Positions 8,451-17,490 of a stretch of 64,000 nucleotides of DNA are shown here, piece by piece. The DNA comes from Virgibacillus siamensis (lineage in GTDB: Bacteria > Bacillota > Bacilli > Bacillales > Amphibacillaceae): contig NZ_FUIH01000007.1 of the NCBI RefSeq assembly GCF_900162695.1, forward strand, positions 434,001-498,000, read 5' to 3'. A program made the position numbers and the translations under genes. Within the stretch, counting starts at the first letter, position 1. Every line of letters begins with the position of its first letter. Below the pieces are notes generated by a model. It searched no databases, was not told the DNA's origin, and saw only the letters and a list, made by a program, of their open reading frames with translations.

Positions 8451-9470
8451 ATGTTACATACAATTCAACATTCATCCATATTAAAAATGATCATTCAGTT
8501 TGCGGGGGCGATGGCGCTCGTTTTTGCTGCCGGGATATCGATTGCTTACGGAGTGGCGGATATTCATTTGCAAACGGTTTGGCAAGCAGTGGTTGATTTC
8601 GACCCGAAAAACACCTCTCATCAGATTATCCGGGAACTTCGGCTGCCAAGAGCAGTAGGTGCAGCGCTGGTTGGTGCCTTTTTGGCAGTATCCGGGGCGA
8701 TTATGCAAGGGATGACCAGAAACCCTTTGGCATCCCCGTCGATCATGGGGGTAACAGATGGAGCAGCTTTTGCACTGGTTTTGATTTTGGCATTTTCCTC
8801 GGGTGTATCTACCATCGGCATGACCTTTGCATCGCTTGCAGGTGCGGGTGTTGCTGTCGCGCTCGTTTTTATGGTCGGCTCGCTGTCAACCAGTGGTCTT
8901 ACACCGGTTAAGCTTGCCCTTGCCGGTGTTGCGATTGGTACGTTATTGAGTTCGATTTCGTCTATAATCGCACTGCATTTCAATCTGGAAAAACAGCTTG
9001 GATTTTGGCTTGCCGGCGGGTTGGCAGGAACTGATTGGACATCCATTCAAATGCTATTGATTGCAGGGGCACTCGGTCTGGTTATTGCCTTTGCTATTTC
9101 AAGGTCGATTACGGTACTTAATCTTGGTGAAGATGTTGCAGCGGGGTTAGGACAGCGTAATATTATAATCAAGGTAATGGGCATTTTAACGGTTTTGATT
9201 TTGACCGGGGCTGCCGTATCTGTTGCGGGGGCCGTTGGTTTTCTTGGGCTTATCATCCCCCATATGACACGTTTTATTATGGGGACTGACTATCGCTGGA
9301 TTATACCGGCCTCAGCCATTTTTGGTGCCTTGCTGCTGGTGCTTTCTGATATTCTATCCCGTGTAATCAACGCACCGTTTGAAACACCGGTCGGGGCAAT
9401 CACATCACTAATTGGTGTGCCATTTTTTCTCTATCTTGCACGCGGAAGCAGCGGGGGTGGTAAAGCATGA
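8451..9470 (+). CDS. Siderophore ABC transporter permease (FecCD family), first subunit
   Basis: A 339-residue FecCD-family permease with about ten membrane segments. Family signatures include LRLPRAVGAALVGAFLAVSGA near the N-terminus and the coupling region GFLGLIIPHMTR. It pairs with the next gene to form the membrane channel for ferric siderophore import. GCGGGAG precedes the ATG at 8451. No ATP-binding subunit is encoded here, so a general ATPase elsewhere (the role YusV plays in B. subtilis) is presumably shared. Confidence 0.9.
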   Translation: MLHTIQHSSILKMIIQFAGAMALVFAAGISIAYGVADIHLQTVWQAVVDFDPKNTSHQIIRELRLPRAVGAALVGAFLAVSGAIMQGMTRNPLASPSIMGVTDGAAFALVLILAFSSGVSTIGMTFASLAGAGVAVALVFMVGSLSTSGLTPVKLALAGVAIGTLLSSISSIIALHFNLEKQLGFWLAGGLAGTDWTSIQMLLIAGALGLVIAFAISRSITVLNLGEDVAAGLGQRNIIIKVMGILTVLILTGAAVSVAGAVGFLGLIIPHMTRFIMGTDYRWIIPASAIFGALLLVLSDILSRVINAPFETPVGAITSLIGVPFFLYLARGSSGGGKA

Positions 9471-10471
9471 ATAAAAAAACCACACAATTCGCTGGTGTCA
9501 TCACATTATTAGTTATATTAATAGTTATCATGTTCTTCATAACGTTAAGCACTGGTGTCATTCAAGTGCCACCGCTGGATGTGGTAAAAACACTAGTTGG
9601 ACAAGGGACTGATCGATTTGAATTGGTTCTGTTCGATTTTCGGCTGCCGGAAATTGTTCTGGCTTTATTGATTGGTACTGGGCTGGCCGTTTCCGGAACC
9701 ATTTTGCAGGGGGTAACGCAAAATGACCTGGCTGATCCGGGGATTTTAGGCATCAATACAGGCGCCGGCCTCGCAATTGTTTTATTCATTTTTTTGATTC
9801 AGGATTCGATAAACGCGACTTTATCTGTATTTATTATGCCGTTGTTCGCCTTAATCGGGGCATTGTTTGCGGCATTATTGATTTATTTGCTAGCCTGGAA
9901 AAACGGTGTTAATCCAATCCGGCTTATCTTGGTTGGGATAGGTGTTAATGCGGGCTTTAGTGCAGCACTGATCATTTTTCAGCTGAAAATGGACCCGCAG
10001 GATTTTCGGCAGGCAACGGTTTGGCTCTCCGGAGACATTTGGAATGCGGACTGGACATTTGTATGGGCATTGTTGCCCTGGATTTTACTGCTTGTTCCCT
10101 TTGCAATGCAGAAGGCGCATATTCTCAATGTGCTGACATTGGGGGATGATGTTGCTGCCGGCCTTGGTTCCAAAGTTGAAAAAGAACGGCGCACACTGTT
10201 GCTGATTGCTGTTGCGCTAGCCGGTGCAAGTGTTGCTGCAGGCGGAGCAATTGCATTCCTTGGACTGGTTGTGCCGCATATTGCACGAAAGATTATTGGG
10301 CCATTGCATCAGTATATCATTCCAATTGCAGCCTTGATTGGTGCATTGTTATTGATGGTATCGGATACGATTGGCAACAATCTGCTTAATCCGACACAAA
10401 TTCCTGTGGGCATTGTGGTTGCCATTTTAAGCACACCATATTTTATATATTTATTAATTAAAACAAATTAA
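9467..10471 (+). CDS. Siderophore ABC transporter permease (FecCD family), second subunit
   Basis: A 334-residue FecCD permease, partner of the preceding gene. It shows DFRLPEIVLALLIGTGLAVSG and the coupling segment IAFLGLVVPHIARK. Its ATG overlaps the upstream stop codon in an ATGA arrangement, indicating translational coupling. The amylase-like gene follows after 13 bp, so all three are one operon. Confidence 0.9.
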   Translation: MNKKTTQFAGVITLLVILIVIMFFITLSTGVIQVPPLDVVKTLVGQGTDRFELVLFDFRLPEIVLALLIGTGLAVSGTILQGVTQNDLADPGILGINTGAGLAIVLFIFLIQDSINATLSVFIMPLFALIGALFAALLIYLLAWKNGVNPIRLILVGIGVNAGFSAALIIFQLKMDPQDFRQATVWLSGDIWNADWTFVWALLPWILLLVPFAMQKAHILNVLTLGDDVAAGLGSKVEKERRTLLLIAVALAGASVAAGGAIAFLGLVVPHIARKIIGPLHQYIIPIAALIGALLLMVSDTIGNNLLNPTQIPVGIVVAILSTPYFIYLLIKTN

Positions 10472-10484
10472 GAGGGGTACATAT

Positions 10485-11978
10485 ATGAAACAGCTGGCTT
10501 TTATATTATTGATCGGCTTTGTTTCGTTCGGCATGGCAAATCCAGTGGATGCGGCGAAACAAGAGGGAATCAAAGGTGAAATCATTTATAATATTTTGGT
10601 CGATCGCTTTCAAAATGGTGATCAGTCAAATGGAGAACAGATTAATTTAAAGGATCCGCACGCATACCATGGCGGGGATTTTGAAGGCGTTATTTCCAAG
10701 TTGGATAAATTGAAGGAACTGGGATTTACGACAATTGTTCTTTCACCGGTGATGGAAAATGCTCCTGATGGCTTCCATGGATACTGGATTACAGATTTTT
10801 ATAAAGTTGAAAAGCAGTTTGGAACGATGCAAGATTTGCAGAAACTGGTGAAGGAAGCACATGAGCATGATATGAAAGTAGTGATGGAACTTGTCACCAA
10901 TTATGTTTCACCTGAAAGCAACCTGGCAAATGATCCTGCAAAAAAAGACTGGTTCACTGAAAACAACTTGCAGGATACGAGATGGCTGGATGATGTCAAC
11001 GTACTTGATCAGTCCAATCCGGAAGTGCAGGATTATATTGCAGATGTTGCAGATTATTGGATTGAAAAAACGGGGATTGACGGATATCGCTTTCATGCTG
11101 CTGACCAGATGAATCAAAACTATTTAAAAAAACTGACTCAGCAAATTCATAAGGAATATCCTGATTTTTATCTGTTGGCTGATATTTTGCAGCCGAAAAC
11201 ATACACCGGCCATCTTATAAAGAATACTTCCATTCAGGCTGTGGAAAACAATGCGCTGCAGCAGGCGATGGTAAAAACATTTGCAGAAGAAGGCAATCCC
11301 GTTCAATCAATTTACGATGTCTGGGAGAAAAGCGGGAAAAGAAAAGGGCTCAGCTTTCTGGACAATAAACGAACTGAACGTTTCAGCCAGAAGTTTTATG
11401 AAAACGGTCGTAATGCACTGACCACATGGAAACTTGCTTTAACGTATTTGTATACAGCACCGGGAACACCGATGATTTTTCAAGGATCGGAAATCCCGAT
11501 GGGCGGCGATTTTCCGGAAAGTCTGGAACTGGTGAAGTTCAACAGCGCTAAACAGGATCTGCAGAAGCATTATAACCGGGTATCAGCACTTCGCACCAAA
11601 TTTCCGGCTCTGCAAAAGGGGAGTTATGAACTGCTTGGAACGAGTGGTGCGATGAGCTTATTTAAACGAACCTATAAGGATCAATCGGTATATGTGGCGA
11701 TTAATAATGATGTGACATCACAGGCGATTTCCATTACCGATGTTCCTTCCGGCAAAATGCTGAAAGGTTTGATTGGCGATAACCTTGTTCGTGAAAGTGA
11801 TAATGGAAAGTTTAAAATAGGCCTTGCCCGCGAGACAGCGGAAGTTTATATAGTACAGGAAGACACAGGGTTTAATTGGCTGTTTATTGGGATGATTGTC
11901 GGCATTTTTGTCGTCTTTATAGGGGCAGTTATCTTGCTTAGCCGAAAGCAAAAGAAACGGGAAGCTGGTTTGGAATAA
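10485..11978 (+). CDS. Membrane-anchored GH13 (alpha-amylase family) pseudoenzyme
   Basis: A 497-residue protein with a signal peptide (likely cleaved after VDA, residue 23), a GH13 barrel, and a C-terminal membrane anchor near residues 463-485 followed by basic residues. Barrel landmarks are intact (YHGGDFEGV at 61-69, FHGYWITDFYKVEKQFGT at 97-114). All three catalytic positions are changed: the nucleophile Asp is His204 (DGYRFHAAD), the acid/base Glu is Asp233 (LLADIL), and the third Asp is Arg296 (FLDNKRTERF). Region I also reads ELVTNY instead of DxVxNH. It should not hydrolyse glycosides. It lies 13 bp behind the siderophore permeases with its own AGAGGGG site, so it is probably iron-regulated; a surface binding or scaffold role is inferred. 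Confidence 0.85.
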   Translation: MKQLAFILLIGFVSFGMANPVDAAKQEGIKGEIIYNILVDRFQNGDQSNGEQINLKDPHAYHGGDFEGVISKLDKLKELGFTTIVLSPVMENAPDGFHGYWITDFYKVEKQFGTMQDLQKLVKEAHEHDMKVVMELVTNYVSPESNLANDPAKKDWFTENNLQDTRWLDDVNVLDQSNPEVQDYIADVADYWIEKTGIDGYRFHAADQMNQNYLKKLTQQIHKEYPDFYLLADILQPKTYTGHLIKNTSIQAVENNALQQAMVKTFAEEGNPVQSIYDVWEKSGKRKGLSFLDNKRTERFSQKFYENGRNALTTWKLALTYLYTAPGTPMIFQGSEIPMGGDFPESLELVKFNSAKQDLQKHYNRVSALRTKFPALQKGSYELLGTSGAMSLFKRTYKDQSVYVAINNDVTSQAISITDVPSGKMLKGLIGDNLVRESDNGKFKIGLARETAEVYIVQEDTGFNWLFIGMIVGIFVVFIGAVILLSRKQKKREAGLE

Positions 11979-11998
11979 ATCAGCCACCCGTTTCTTTT
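11950..11998. terminator. Bidirectional terminator at convergent gene ends
   Basis: AAAAGAAACGGG (11950-11961) pairs with CCCGTTTCTTTT (11987-11998). The left arm lies inside the 3' end of the GH13 gene. Confidence 0.75.
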
Positions 11999-11999
11999 C

Positions 12000-12197
12000 C
12001 TATTCAAATGCATATTCATGTGCTGAAATGGCCCCTTGCCTGTACAGGTAGTAGTATACGTTTCGGTATTCGTCCAAGTCTATTTCACTGGAGACGTATT
12101 TTCGTTGGTAGAAATCAAGTAATGCATTAATTGATTCAGGCGGCTGGTTTCGTTCCATTTCAAAAATGGAAATTAATTCGAAAATGCTCATGCTCAT
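12000..12197 (-). CDS. Small YppF-like protein
   Basis: A 65-residue soluble, acidic protein. The central ESINALLDFYQRKYVSSEIDLDEYR and the closing GAISAHEYAFE recall YppF-type small proteins of Bacillus, but I am not certain of the family. GCGGGAGGG lies 6 nt before the ATG, so it is clearly translated. No function is known. Confidence 0.65.
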   Translation of the reverse strand: MSMSIFELISIFEMERNQPPESINALLDFYQRKYVSSEIDLDEYRNVYYYLYRQGAISAHEYAFE

Positions 12198-12268
12198 GAA
12201 ATCCCTCCCGCAACATCAGGTTGTGCCTGTCCTACTGGAATTATATGCGAAGGGATGGAATTTCATAC

Positions 12269-14485
12269 CTATTTTAGGTTGGATGCAGGAAGCTGTATAG
12301 TCTGGATGATGTTCTCTTCGGATATATTATATACACGCATTGTGCTTGGTGAAAAGATGTATATCATGTCCCCGGCGGATACCATCCGTTTTATCTCATG
12401 ATTCCATTTTTTGTATCGATTGTAATCGGATTTTTTCTGTTGGGTAATGGAGTCTTTCAACTGAATCCCATTGTCCGGGGTGATCCGATATAAAAATAGA
12501 CCAGAAAAGGCAAGTGAATCATTCTGATAGGATGCATCTCCTTTATGAATGGTTTTGCTGTCATAAATGGTGGCGGGGAAACCGAAAATGGGGTTCTCCG
12601 GATGTTTATATAGTGCGTGATGATCGTAATTCACTTCTGTATAGGAATGACCTTCCCCGATTATTTTACTGTATTCTTCTTTCGGTTTTGCCGGATTGCT
12701 GACATCAAAGACGGAAATTTTTAAACCGTCAATTTGTACCCGTGGCTCCAGTCCATTCTCAGACTGAACAAGCTTGGTATTTTGTCCAAATCCGATAAGA
12801 TGATCATCATCGAGCGGGTGTAAATAATTGCTGAATCCAGGCAATTTCAGCTTTCCTAATACTGTCGGTTTCTTTGGGTTTTTTAAATCGATGACGAAAA
12901 GCGGGTCCGTTTTCTTGAATGTTACCATGTAAGCAACCTCATCCATAAACCGGACACTGTAAATTCGTTCGTCTTTTGCCAGTCCTGTCAATTCGCCAAG
13001 CGGGTTCATCTGTTTATCAAATGTGTAAAGATTGTTGGTGGATGGTGTATCATCATTCCAAGCGGAACCCTTTGTTGTAGCGACGCGGAAAACACCGTCA
13101 CGTTCATCCATGGCAAATTGATTGATTAGCCTGCCTTCGACAACAGTGGAAGCATGATACGAAATATTACCATCTTCAATGTTGAACTTGCTGATTTCTG
13201 TATCAACTGGTGGTCTGGCAATTGCAAGCTCCGAACGTTTCTTATCTTGTGAAAAATCCTTTCTGAATCGGTTTGCTGCAAGATACAAACTATCTCTGGA
13301 CATGTATACTTCGCTGGAAGTGCCAAGATAGGCTGTGATATCCGCTTTTTTACCTGGGTTTTTTAAATTAATTGACCCAAGCAGCAAAAAGGATTCATCC
13401 TGTGATTCAGGAAAGAAGTGCATCCTGTCAAAGCTGAGCGGGTGATTTTTGTTACTAACAGCAGTGTCTTTAATCTGTGGTCTTAGTTCACGGCTGTTAG
13501 GTGATTTCTTATTCATCAGCCGAATTGGCGGGTGCTGGCTGGCAATCAAGTATAAATAACCATCTGTTTTCCTGCTGGATATCAATGAACCATCCATCGT
13601 TAATTCACGGATTTTTTTCGGATGCTTAGGATCAGCAACATCGTAAATCAGTGTCGTTGTTCTGTCTTGGGGAATTACGGCCCGCTTAACCTCGGTTGAT
13701 GGTGCGGATGGTTTGTGTGACAATTTACTCGAGCTGCCGATCATAATCAGTAAATCATCGTGTAAATAAAGTTCAGTCGGATGAAAGTTTTGCATGGCTA
13801 TTTTCCCCAGTATTTTACTGCTTTTTTTGGCAGCTTTGGCAATGATGACATCTGTACCGCGGGAAAAATAAATATAATCACCGTCTGTTTTGATGATATC
13901 ACCTTCATCAACACCTTTAACCTGCACATTGGTTGTAGAGGAGGGAGCTCCTTTTTCAGCTGTGTTTTTGGCCTGATCGCTTTGTGAGCGTTCCATCGTA
14001 ATGCCGTGCTCCAGTCTGCCCAGCCATTTCTTCTGGTTCTTCATACGTTCTTGGAGCAATGTAACAAGCTGTTCCTTGTCCTTAATGGTGGGTAATTCAG
14101 CAACGGCTGTAAAGGAATATGAGAATGAATCATTCAATGCATTGCCATTTGCAGTTTCAACTGCACCTGAAACGGTAATCATATACGTATGGTCAATTTG
14201 ATAGCCGTACTCTGGTGCTTTTAATGTTAGAATGGTATGGTCCTTGTTCCATTTAAATGTTACATCAACTTTTTCATTGTTCTGATTTAAGACGGTTACT
14301 GTATTTCTTGTAAACGTGTTGGGATTCATTGTTTCGGAAAAGTGGATGGACCAATCTTTAAATGTGGGGGCATAACTTGATTTAGCCGGAATCGTGACAC
14401 CAATAGTTTTTGGCAGCAGGAAAAAAACAACGGCTCCAATTACAAGCAAACCAGCCAGACAGTACAGTACGATTTTCCGATTCAT
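12269..14485 (-). CDS. Membrane-anchored beta-propeller domain protein with N-terminal Ig-like domain
   Basis: A 738-residue extracytoplasmic protein. An N-terminal signal anchor (about residues 5-25) is followed by a SbsA/Big-5 type Ig-like domain (about 30-125, including HFSETMNPNTFTRNTVTV) and a long C-terminal beta-propeller region with repeated blades such as LYLHDDLLIMIGSS and VYMSRDSLYLAANRF. This is the architecture of the secreted beta-propeller family (Beta_propel) found in Bacillus and archaea. Its function is unknown; binding at the cell surface is likely. The ATG at 14485 is used, with GAGGTG 8 nt upstream. Confidence 0.8.
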   Translation of the reverse strand: MNRKIVLYCLAGLLVIGAVVFFLLPKTIGVTIPAKSSYAPTFKDWSIHFSETMNPNTFTRNTVTVLNQNNEKVDVTFKWNKDHTILTLKAPEYGYQIDHTYMITVSGAVETANGNALNDSFSYSFTAVAELPTIKDKEQLVTLLQERMKNQKKWLGRLEHGITMERSQSDQAKNTAEKGAPSSTTNVQVKGVDEGDIIKTDGDYIYFSRGTDVIIAKAAKKSSKILGKIAMQNFHPTELYLHDDLLIMIGSSSKLSHKPSAPSTEVKRAVIPQDRTTTLIYDVADPKHPKKIRELTMDGSLISSRKTDGYLYLIASQHPPIRLMNKKSPNSRELRPQIKDTAVSNKNHPLSFDRMHFFPESQDESFLLLGSINLKNPGKKADITAYLGTSSEVYMSRDSLYLAANRFRKDFSQDKKRSELAIARPPVDTEISKFNIEDGNISYHASTVVEGRLINQFAMDERDGVFRVATTKGSAWNDDTPSTNNLYTFDKQMNPLGELTGLAKDERIYSVRFMDEVAYMVTFKKTDPLFVIDLKNPKKPTVLGKLKLPGFSNYLHPLDDDHLIGFGQNTKLVQSENGLEPRVQIDGLKISVFDVSNPAKPKEEYSKIIGEGHSYTEVNYDHHALYKHPENPIFGFPATIYDSKTIHKGDASYQNDSLAFSGLFLYRITPDNGIQLKDSITQQKKSDYNRYKKWNHEIKRMVSAGDMIYIFSPSTMRVYNISEENIIQTIQLPASNLK

Positions 14486-14557
14486 CACATGTTCACCTCG
14501 TTAGCAGGGTTACTTGATTAGACGATAACTGCGGAAAAATGTTACAGTACAAACGAT

Positions 14558-14585
14558 AAAAAAGCTGATCCTTATCAGAATCAGC
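14558..14585 (-). terminator. Terminator of the degV-like gene region (minus strand)
   Basis: On the minus strand GCTGAT and ATCAGC enclose a 10-nt loop and are followed by six T (14563-14558). It ends transcription from the DegV-family gene. Confidence 0.75.
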
Positions 14586-14591
14586 AGGAAA

Positions 14592-15452
14592 TTACGTATA
14601 CTCACTATTTAAAAAAAAAATGGCCAGTGTGCCGGGGCCAGAGTGTGCACCAATTACAGCGCCGACCCATTCGATTAATACATCGTTCACGTCGAATTTT
14701 TCTTTAATCATGGAGGCAAGTTTTTCAGCTCTTTCCAGGTCATCACCATGACTGATGCCGATTGTCTGGTTCTTAAAATCAGTGCCGCGTTCTTCCATGA
14801 TTTCGAGCATGCGGTTCAACAATTTTTTGGAGCCTCTGACATTTTCAAGCGGAACGAGTTTTCCTTCATCAACATGCAGTACGGGTTTTATTTTCAGCAG
14901 GGAACCGACGAAGGCAGAAGCTCTGCTGACACGCCCGCCGCGACGCAGATATTCCAAGTCGTCAACGGTGAAGATGTGTTCCATATGGTTTGCATGATAT
15001 GCAGCGGTTTCGATGATTTCATCAATGCCCACACCATTTTTGGCAAGTTCAGCGGCTTTTAGAATAACAAGCCCATATCCAATGGAGGCGCATTTCGTAT
15101 CAATGACGTGCAACGCAGCTTCAGGATATTCTTCTTTGACTTCCTGCGCCATCATTTGTGCCGTTTGGCATGTTCCGGAAAGCTCAGAGGAGAAGGCAAA
15201 ATATATTAACGGTTGATTTGCTTTGGCGTACGATGTAAAAATAGTTTTAAAGGTTTGCGGTGAAACCTGGGACGTTTTTGTTCCTTTGCCTTCCCGCATG
15301 GCGTCATAGACTGTTTTTGGGTCAATTTCTTCCACATCTTTATAATCTTTTCCGTCGAGATGAACCGTTAAGGGTACCATTTCGATGTCAAATGCTTTAT
15401 AATAACGTTCGGATAAATCGCATGCTGAGTCTGCCAGGATTTTCGTACTCAT
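14592..15452 (-). CDS. DegV family fatty-acid-binding protein (YitS-like)
   Basis: A 286-residue DegV protein. It opens KILADSACDLSERY, has the TSQVSPQTF segment that lines the fatty-acid pocket, LEYLRRGGRVSRASAFVG, and a C-terminal GxHSGPGTLAIFFL. DegV/FakB proteins hold a fatty acid for phosphorylation by FakA. AGAAGGTGA precedes the ATG. In B. subtilis, yitS (DegV family) lies next to yitT, the same neighbour as here, so this is probably the YitS orthologue. Confidence 0.88.
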   Translation of the reverse strand: MSTKILADSACDLSERYYKAFDIEMVPLTVHLDGKDYKDVEEIDPKTVYDAMREGKGTKTSQVSPQTFKTIFTSYAKANQPLIYFAFSSELSGTCQTAQMMAQEVKEEYPEAALHVIDTKCASIGYGLVILKAAELAKNGVGIDEIIETAAYHANHMEHIFTVDDLEYLRRGGRVSRASAFVGSLLKIKPVLHVDEGKLVPLENVRGSKKLLNRMLEIMEERGTDFKNQTIGISHGDDLERAEKLASMIKEKFDVNDVLIEWVGAVIGAHSGPGTLAIFFLNSEYT

Positions 15453-15670
15453 TTTTTCACCTTCTTTTCTTGTGTCTTGGCGGTCAGAGCTGAGACAATT
15501 GAAAACTTGTCGATACAGGAATTCAGGGGAAGCAAAAATCTCTCTACCAAAGTCCCATTAGCTGTACACCAAGTTTTTCTAATGATAATTTCAGTTTAAA
15601 GCTATCCAAAAGGTTAGTCAAAGTTTATTAACTTAAAATTATAATAATGCATAAGGCAAAGGAGGCAGCT

Positions 15671-16516
15671 ATGTTTTTATTTGAGGCAAGACGAATTCTT
15701 ATCGTTATATTTGGTGCAGTACTAAACGCCGTTTCACTGAATTTCTTCCTGATCGGTGCAAACGTTTATGCAAGCGGATTTACCGGTGCTGCCCAGCTGA
15801 TTTCCAGTGTATTTAAAGATTTTATCGGTTTTGAGGGACTTAGCACAGGTATCATTTTATTTATTCTGAACATACCCGTTGCTATTCTGGGTTGGAAAAA
15901 GGTAGGGAAGGGTTTTACAGTATACAGCGTTCTTTCAGTTGTATTTACGACCCTTTTTCTTGAAATACTGCCGGTGATGGAACTTTCCGAAGATATCATT
16001 CTGAATGCTGTATTTGGCGGTGTCATTGGGGGAACCGGTGTCGGCATCACATTGAAACATGGTGCATCAACAGGTGGTATGGATATTGTGGCCATGGTAC
16101 TCTCCCGAATGAAAGACAAACCAATCGGTACTTATTTTTTAATATTGAATTCAATCATTATTGCGATGGCTGGCATTTTGTATGAACCGGAGAACGCACT
16201 TTATACATTGCTGACATTATACGTGACAACACGCGTAATTGATGCGCTTCATACACGGCATGAAAAAGTTACGGCTATGATCATTACACATAAAGCAGAA
16301 GAACTGCAGAAGGCTATTCACAATACAATGGTTCGCGGTATTACGATATTGCCGGCAAAGGGTGCATATACAAAAGAGGACAAAAATATGATGTACCTCG
16401 TTGTCACCAGATATGAATTATATGATTTGGAGCGGATAATTGGTGAAGTTGATCCAAATGCATTTACGAATATCGTGCAGACTACAGGGATTTTCGGATT
16501 TTTCCGGAAAGATTAA
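15671..16516 (+). CDS. yitT: YitT family membrane protein (DUF2179)
   Basis: A 281-residue protein with five or six membrane segments followed by a cytoplasmic DUF2179 domain (about residues 200-281, including VRGITILPAKGAYT and VQTTGIFGFF). The family is common in Firmicutes with no settled function. The ATG at 15671 follows AAAGGAGG with 5-nt spacing, an excellent site; an ATG at 15647 has none. It is divergent from the DegV gene. Confidence 0.85.
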   Translation: MFLFEARRILIVIFGAVLNAVSLNFFLIGANVYASGFTGAAQLISSVFKDFIGFEGLSTGIILFILNIPVAILGWKKVGKGFTVYSVLSVVFTTLFLEILPVMELSEDIILNAVFGGVIGGTGVGITLKHGASTGGMDIVAMVLSRMKDKPIGTYFLILNSIIIAMAGILYEPENALYTLLTLYVTTRVIDALHTRHEKVTAMIITHKAEELQKAIHNTMVRGITILPAKGAYTKEDKNMMYLVVTRYELYDLERIIGEVDPNAFTNIVQTTGIFGFFRKD

Positions 16517-16572
16517 ATATTATTATGTGGAGATTGTTACAACGACGGATATATTGAAAGAAGAAAATAACT

Positions 16573-16601
16573 AAAAAAAGACAGCACCAGCTGTCTTTTT
16601 T
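16573..16601. terminator. Bidirectional terminator
   Basis: AAAAAAAGACAGC and GCTGTCTTTTTT flank a 4-nt loop and serve the convergent yitT and Nfu-like genes. Confidence 0.85.
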
Positions 16602-16863
16602 AATACCCATGTTTTTCAATAACTTCAATGACTTTGGGTTGAACGTCATCCCATTCGGCATCGAACATTTTATTCACTGTAATAAAGTTCTGGTAGCCGA
16701 AGACGTTGTCAACGCCATCAAGATTCATTAAATCATTCAAAATTTCGTGTTCACTTGTATCGCCAGGCATAACGGAAATGCTGCTGTCACCTTCAAAGAT
16801 CAGCTTGTCCGTTGTGAATTTCAGTGCATTCGGATTTGGTGTAGCTTCAGCTCGTATTCCCAT
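16600..16863 (-). CDS. Nfu N-terminal domain protein
   Basis: An 87-residue protein made only of the NifU/Nfu N-terminal domain: IRAEATPNPNALKFTTDKLI at the start, LDGVDNVFGYQNFITVNK in the middle. The C-terminal CxxC scaffold domain that carries the iron-sulfur cluster in full Nfu proteins is absent. A role in cluster delivery or a partner function is inferred from the domain. AGGAGG lies before the ATG. The DUF59 protein at 19.3 kb is another Fe-S-related gene nearby. Confidence 0.8.
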   Translation of the reverse strand: MGIRAEATPNPNALKFTTDKLIFEGDSSISVMPGDTSEHEILNDLMNLDGVDNVFGYQNFITVNKMFDAEWDDVQPKVIEVIEKHGY

Positions 16864-16919
16864 GATTTGAACCTCCTAATAATGATGCATACTTACCACA
16901 AGTTTAACAGAAATATGAA

Positions 16920-16961
16920 GAAAAAGCATCTTTGCCGTTTCTTTGGCAAAGATGCTTTTTG
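16920..16961. terminator. Strong hairpin terminator
   Basis: A perfect 16-bp inverted repeat (16921-16936 and 16945-16960) with A-rich and T-rich ends sits between the DUF3813 and Nfu-like genes, both on the minus strand. Confidence 0.85.
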
Positions 16962-17030
16962 ATGCACATTATAATCCCGTTTCATTTTCGTAAATGAATT
17001 GAAAATCTTTAATGCACATTCATTGGGAGG

Positions 17031-17225
17031 TTAACTGAGCTGATTTTTTTGTTTCAGTTGTTGCTCAAGCTGCTGCAGCTGTTGTTGTTCTTCCTGAGAA
17101 GAATTATTTTTTGCAGCTTGCAGTGCATTTTGTGCAGCCTGCTTATCCTGTTGGGATGCATTTCCTTGAGCATTCCTAAAGTTGTTTACAGCAGTTTTAG
17201 CTTGTTGGAAAAGATTATTTTCCAT
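17031..17225 (-). CDS. Gln/Asn-rich small protein, DUF3813 (YitR-like)
   Basis: A 64-residue, cysteine-free protein: FQQAKTAVNNFRNAQ at the start, then a strongly Gln-rich helix (EEQQQLQQLEQQLKQ). Composition and order fit DUF3813, the family of B. subtilis YitR, and the neighbours (YitS, YitT, YitU, YitV, YitW-like genes) support this. AGGAGGG lies before the ATG. Function is unknown. Confidence 0.7.
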   Translation of the reverse strand: MENNLFQQAKTAVNNFRNAQGNASQQDKQAAQNALQAAKNNSSQEEQQQLQQLEQQLKQKNQLS

Positions 17226-17250
17226 TTAAAACCCTCCTACTGTTTGGCTG

Positions 17251-17373
17251 TCATTCCTCTCGTTTGCGTTCCACATCACTGAAACGTGAACGATAAGGAA
17301 ATCGTTCGGCATGTTTTTTTACAGAATCAGCGCCTTGGTGGCTGAATCGTCTTGACTTGCTGTTTTTCCCCAT
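17251..17373 (-). CDS. Very small basic protein (40 aa)
   Basis: A 40-codon frame starts with ATG at 17373, 6 nt after AAAGGAGGAA, one of the best ribosome sites in the window. The product is very basic and polar (starts MGKNSKSRRFSHQG, ends SRFSDVERKREE). Size and composition recall small spore or stress proteins of Bacillus, but I do not recognise the family. It lies 25 bp upstream of the DUF3813 gene on the same strand and is likely cotranscribed with it. Confidence 0.7.
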   Translation of the reverse strand: MGKNSKSRRFSHQGADSVKKHAERFPYRSRFSDVERKREE

Positions 17374-17402
17374 CGGCAATTCCTCCTTTAGAAAGGCCTA
17401 AA

Positions 17403-17452
17403 GCATTTCCAAAAAAAGAAGAAGTGAACGCTTTTTTAATGCGCTCACTACT
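17403..17452 (-). terminator. Terminator of the HAD phosphatase gene
   Basis: Read on the minus strand, AGTGAGCGC pairs with GCGTTCACT (one G-U) and is followed by a T-rich TTCTTCTTTTTTT run. Confidence 0.7.
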
Positions 17453-17490
17453 AGTATGGTTTGTTGATCATATTTTATAAAAGGTAATAT

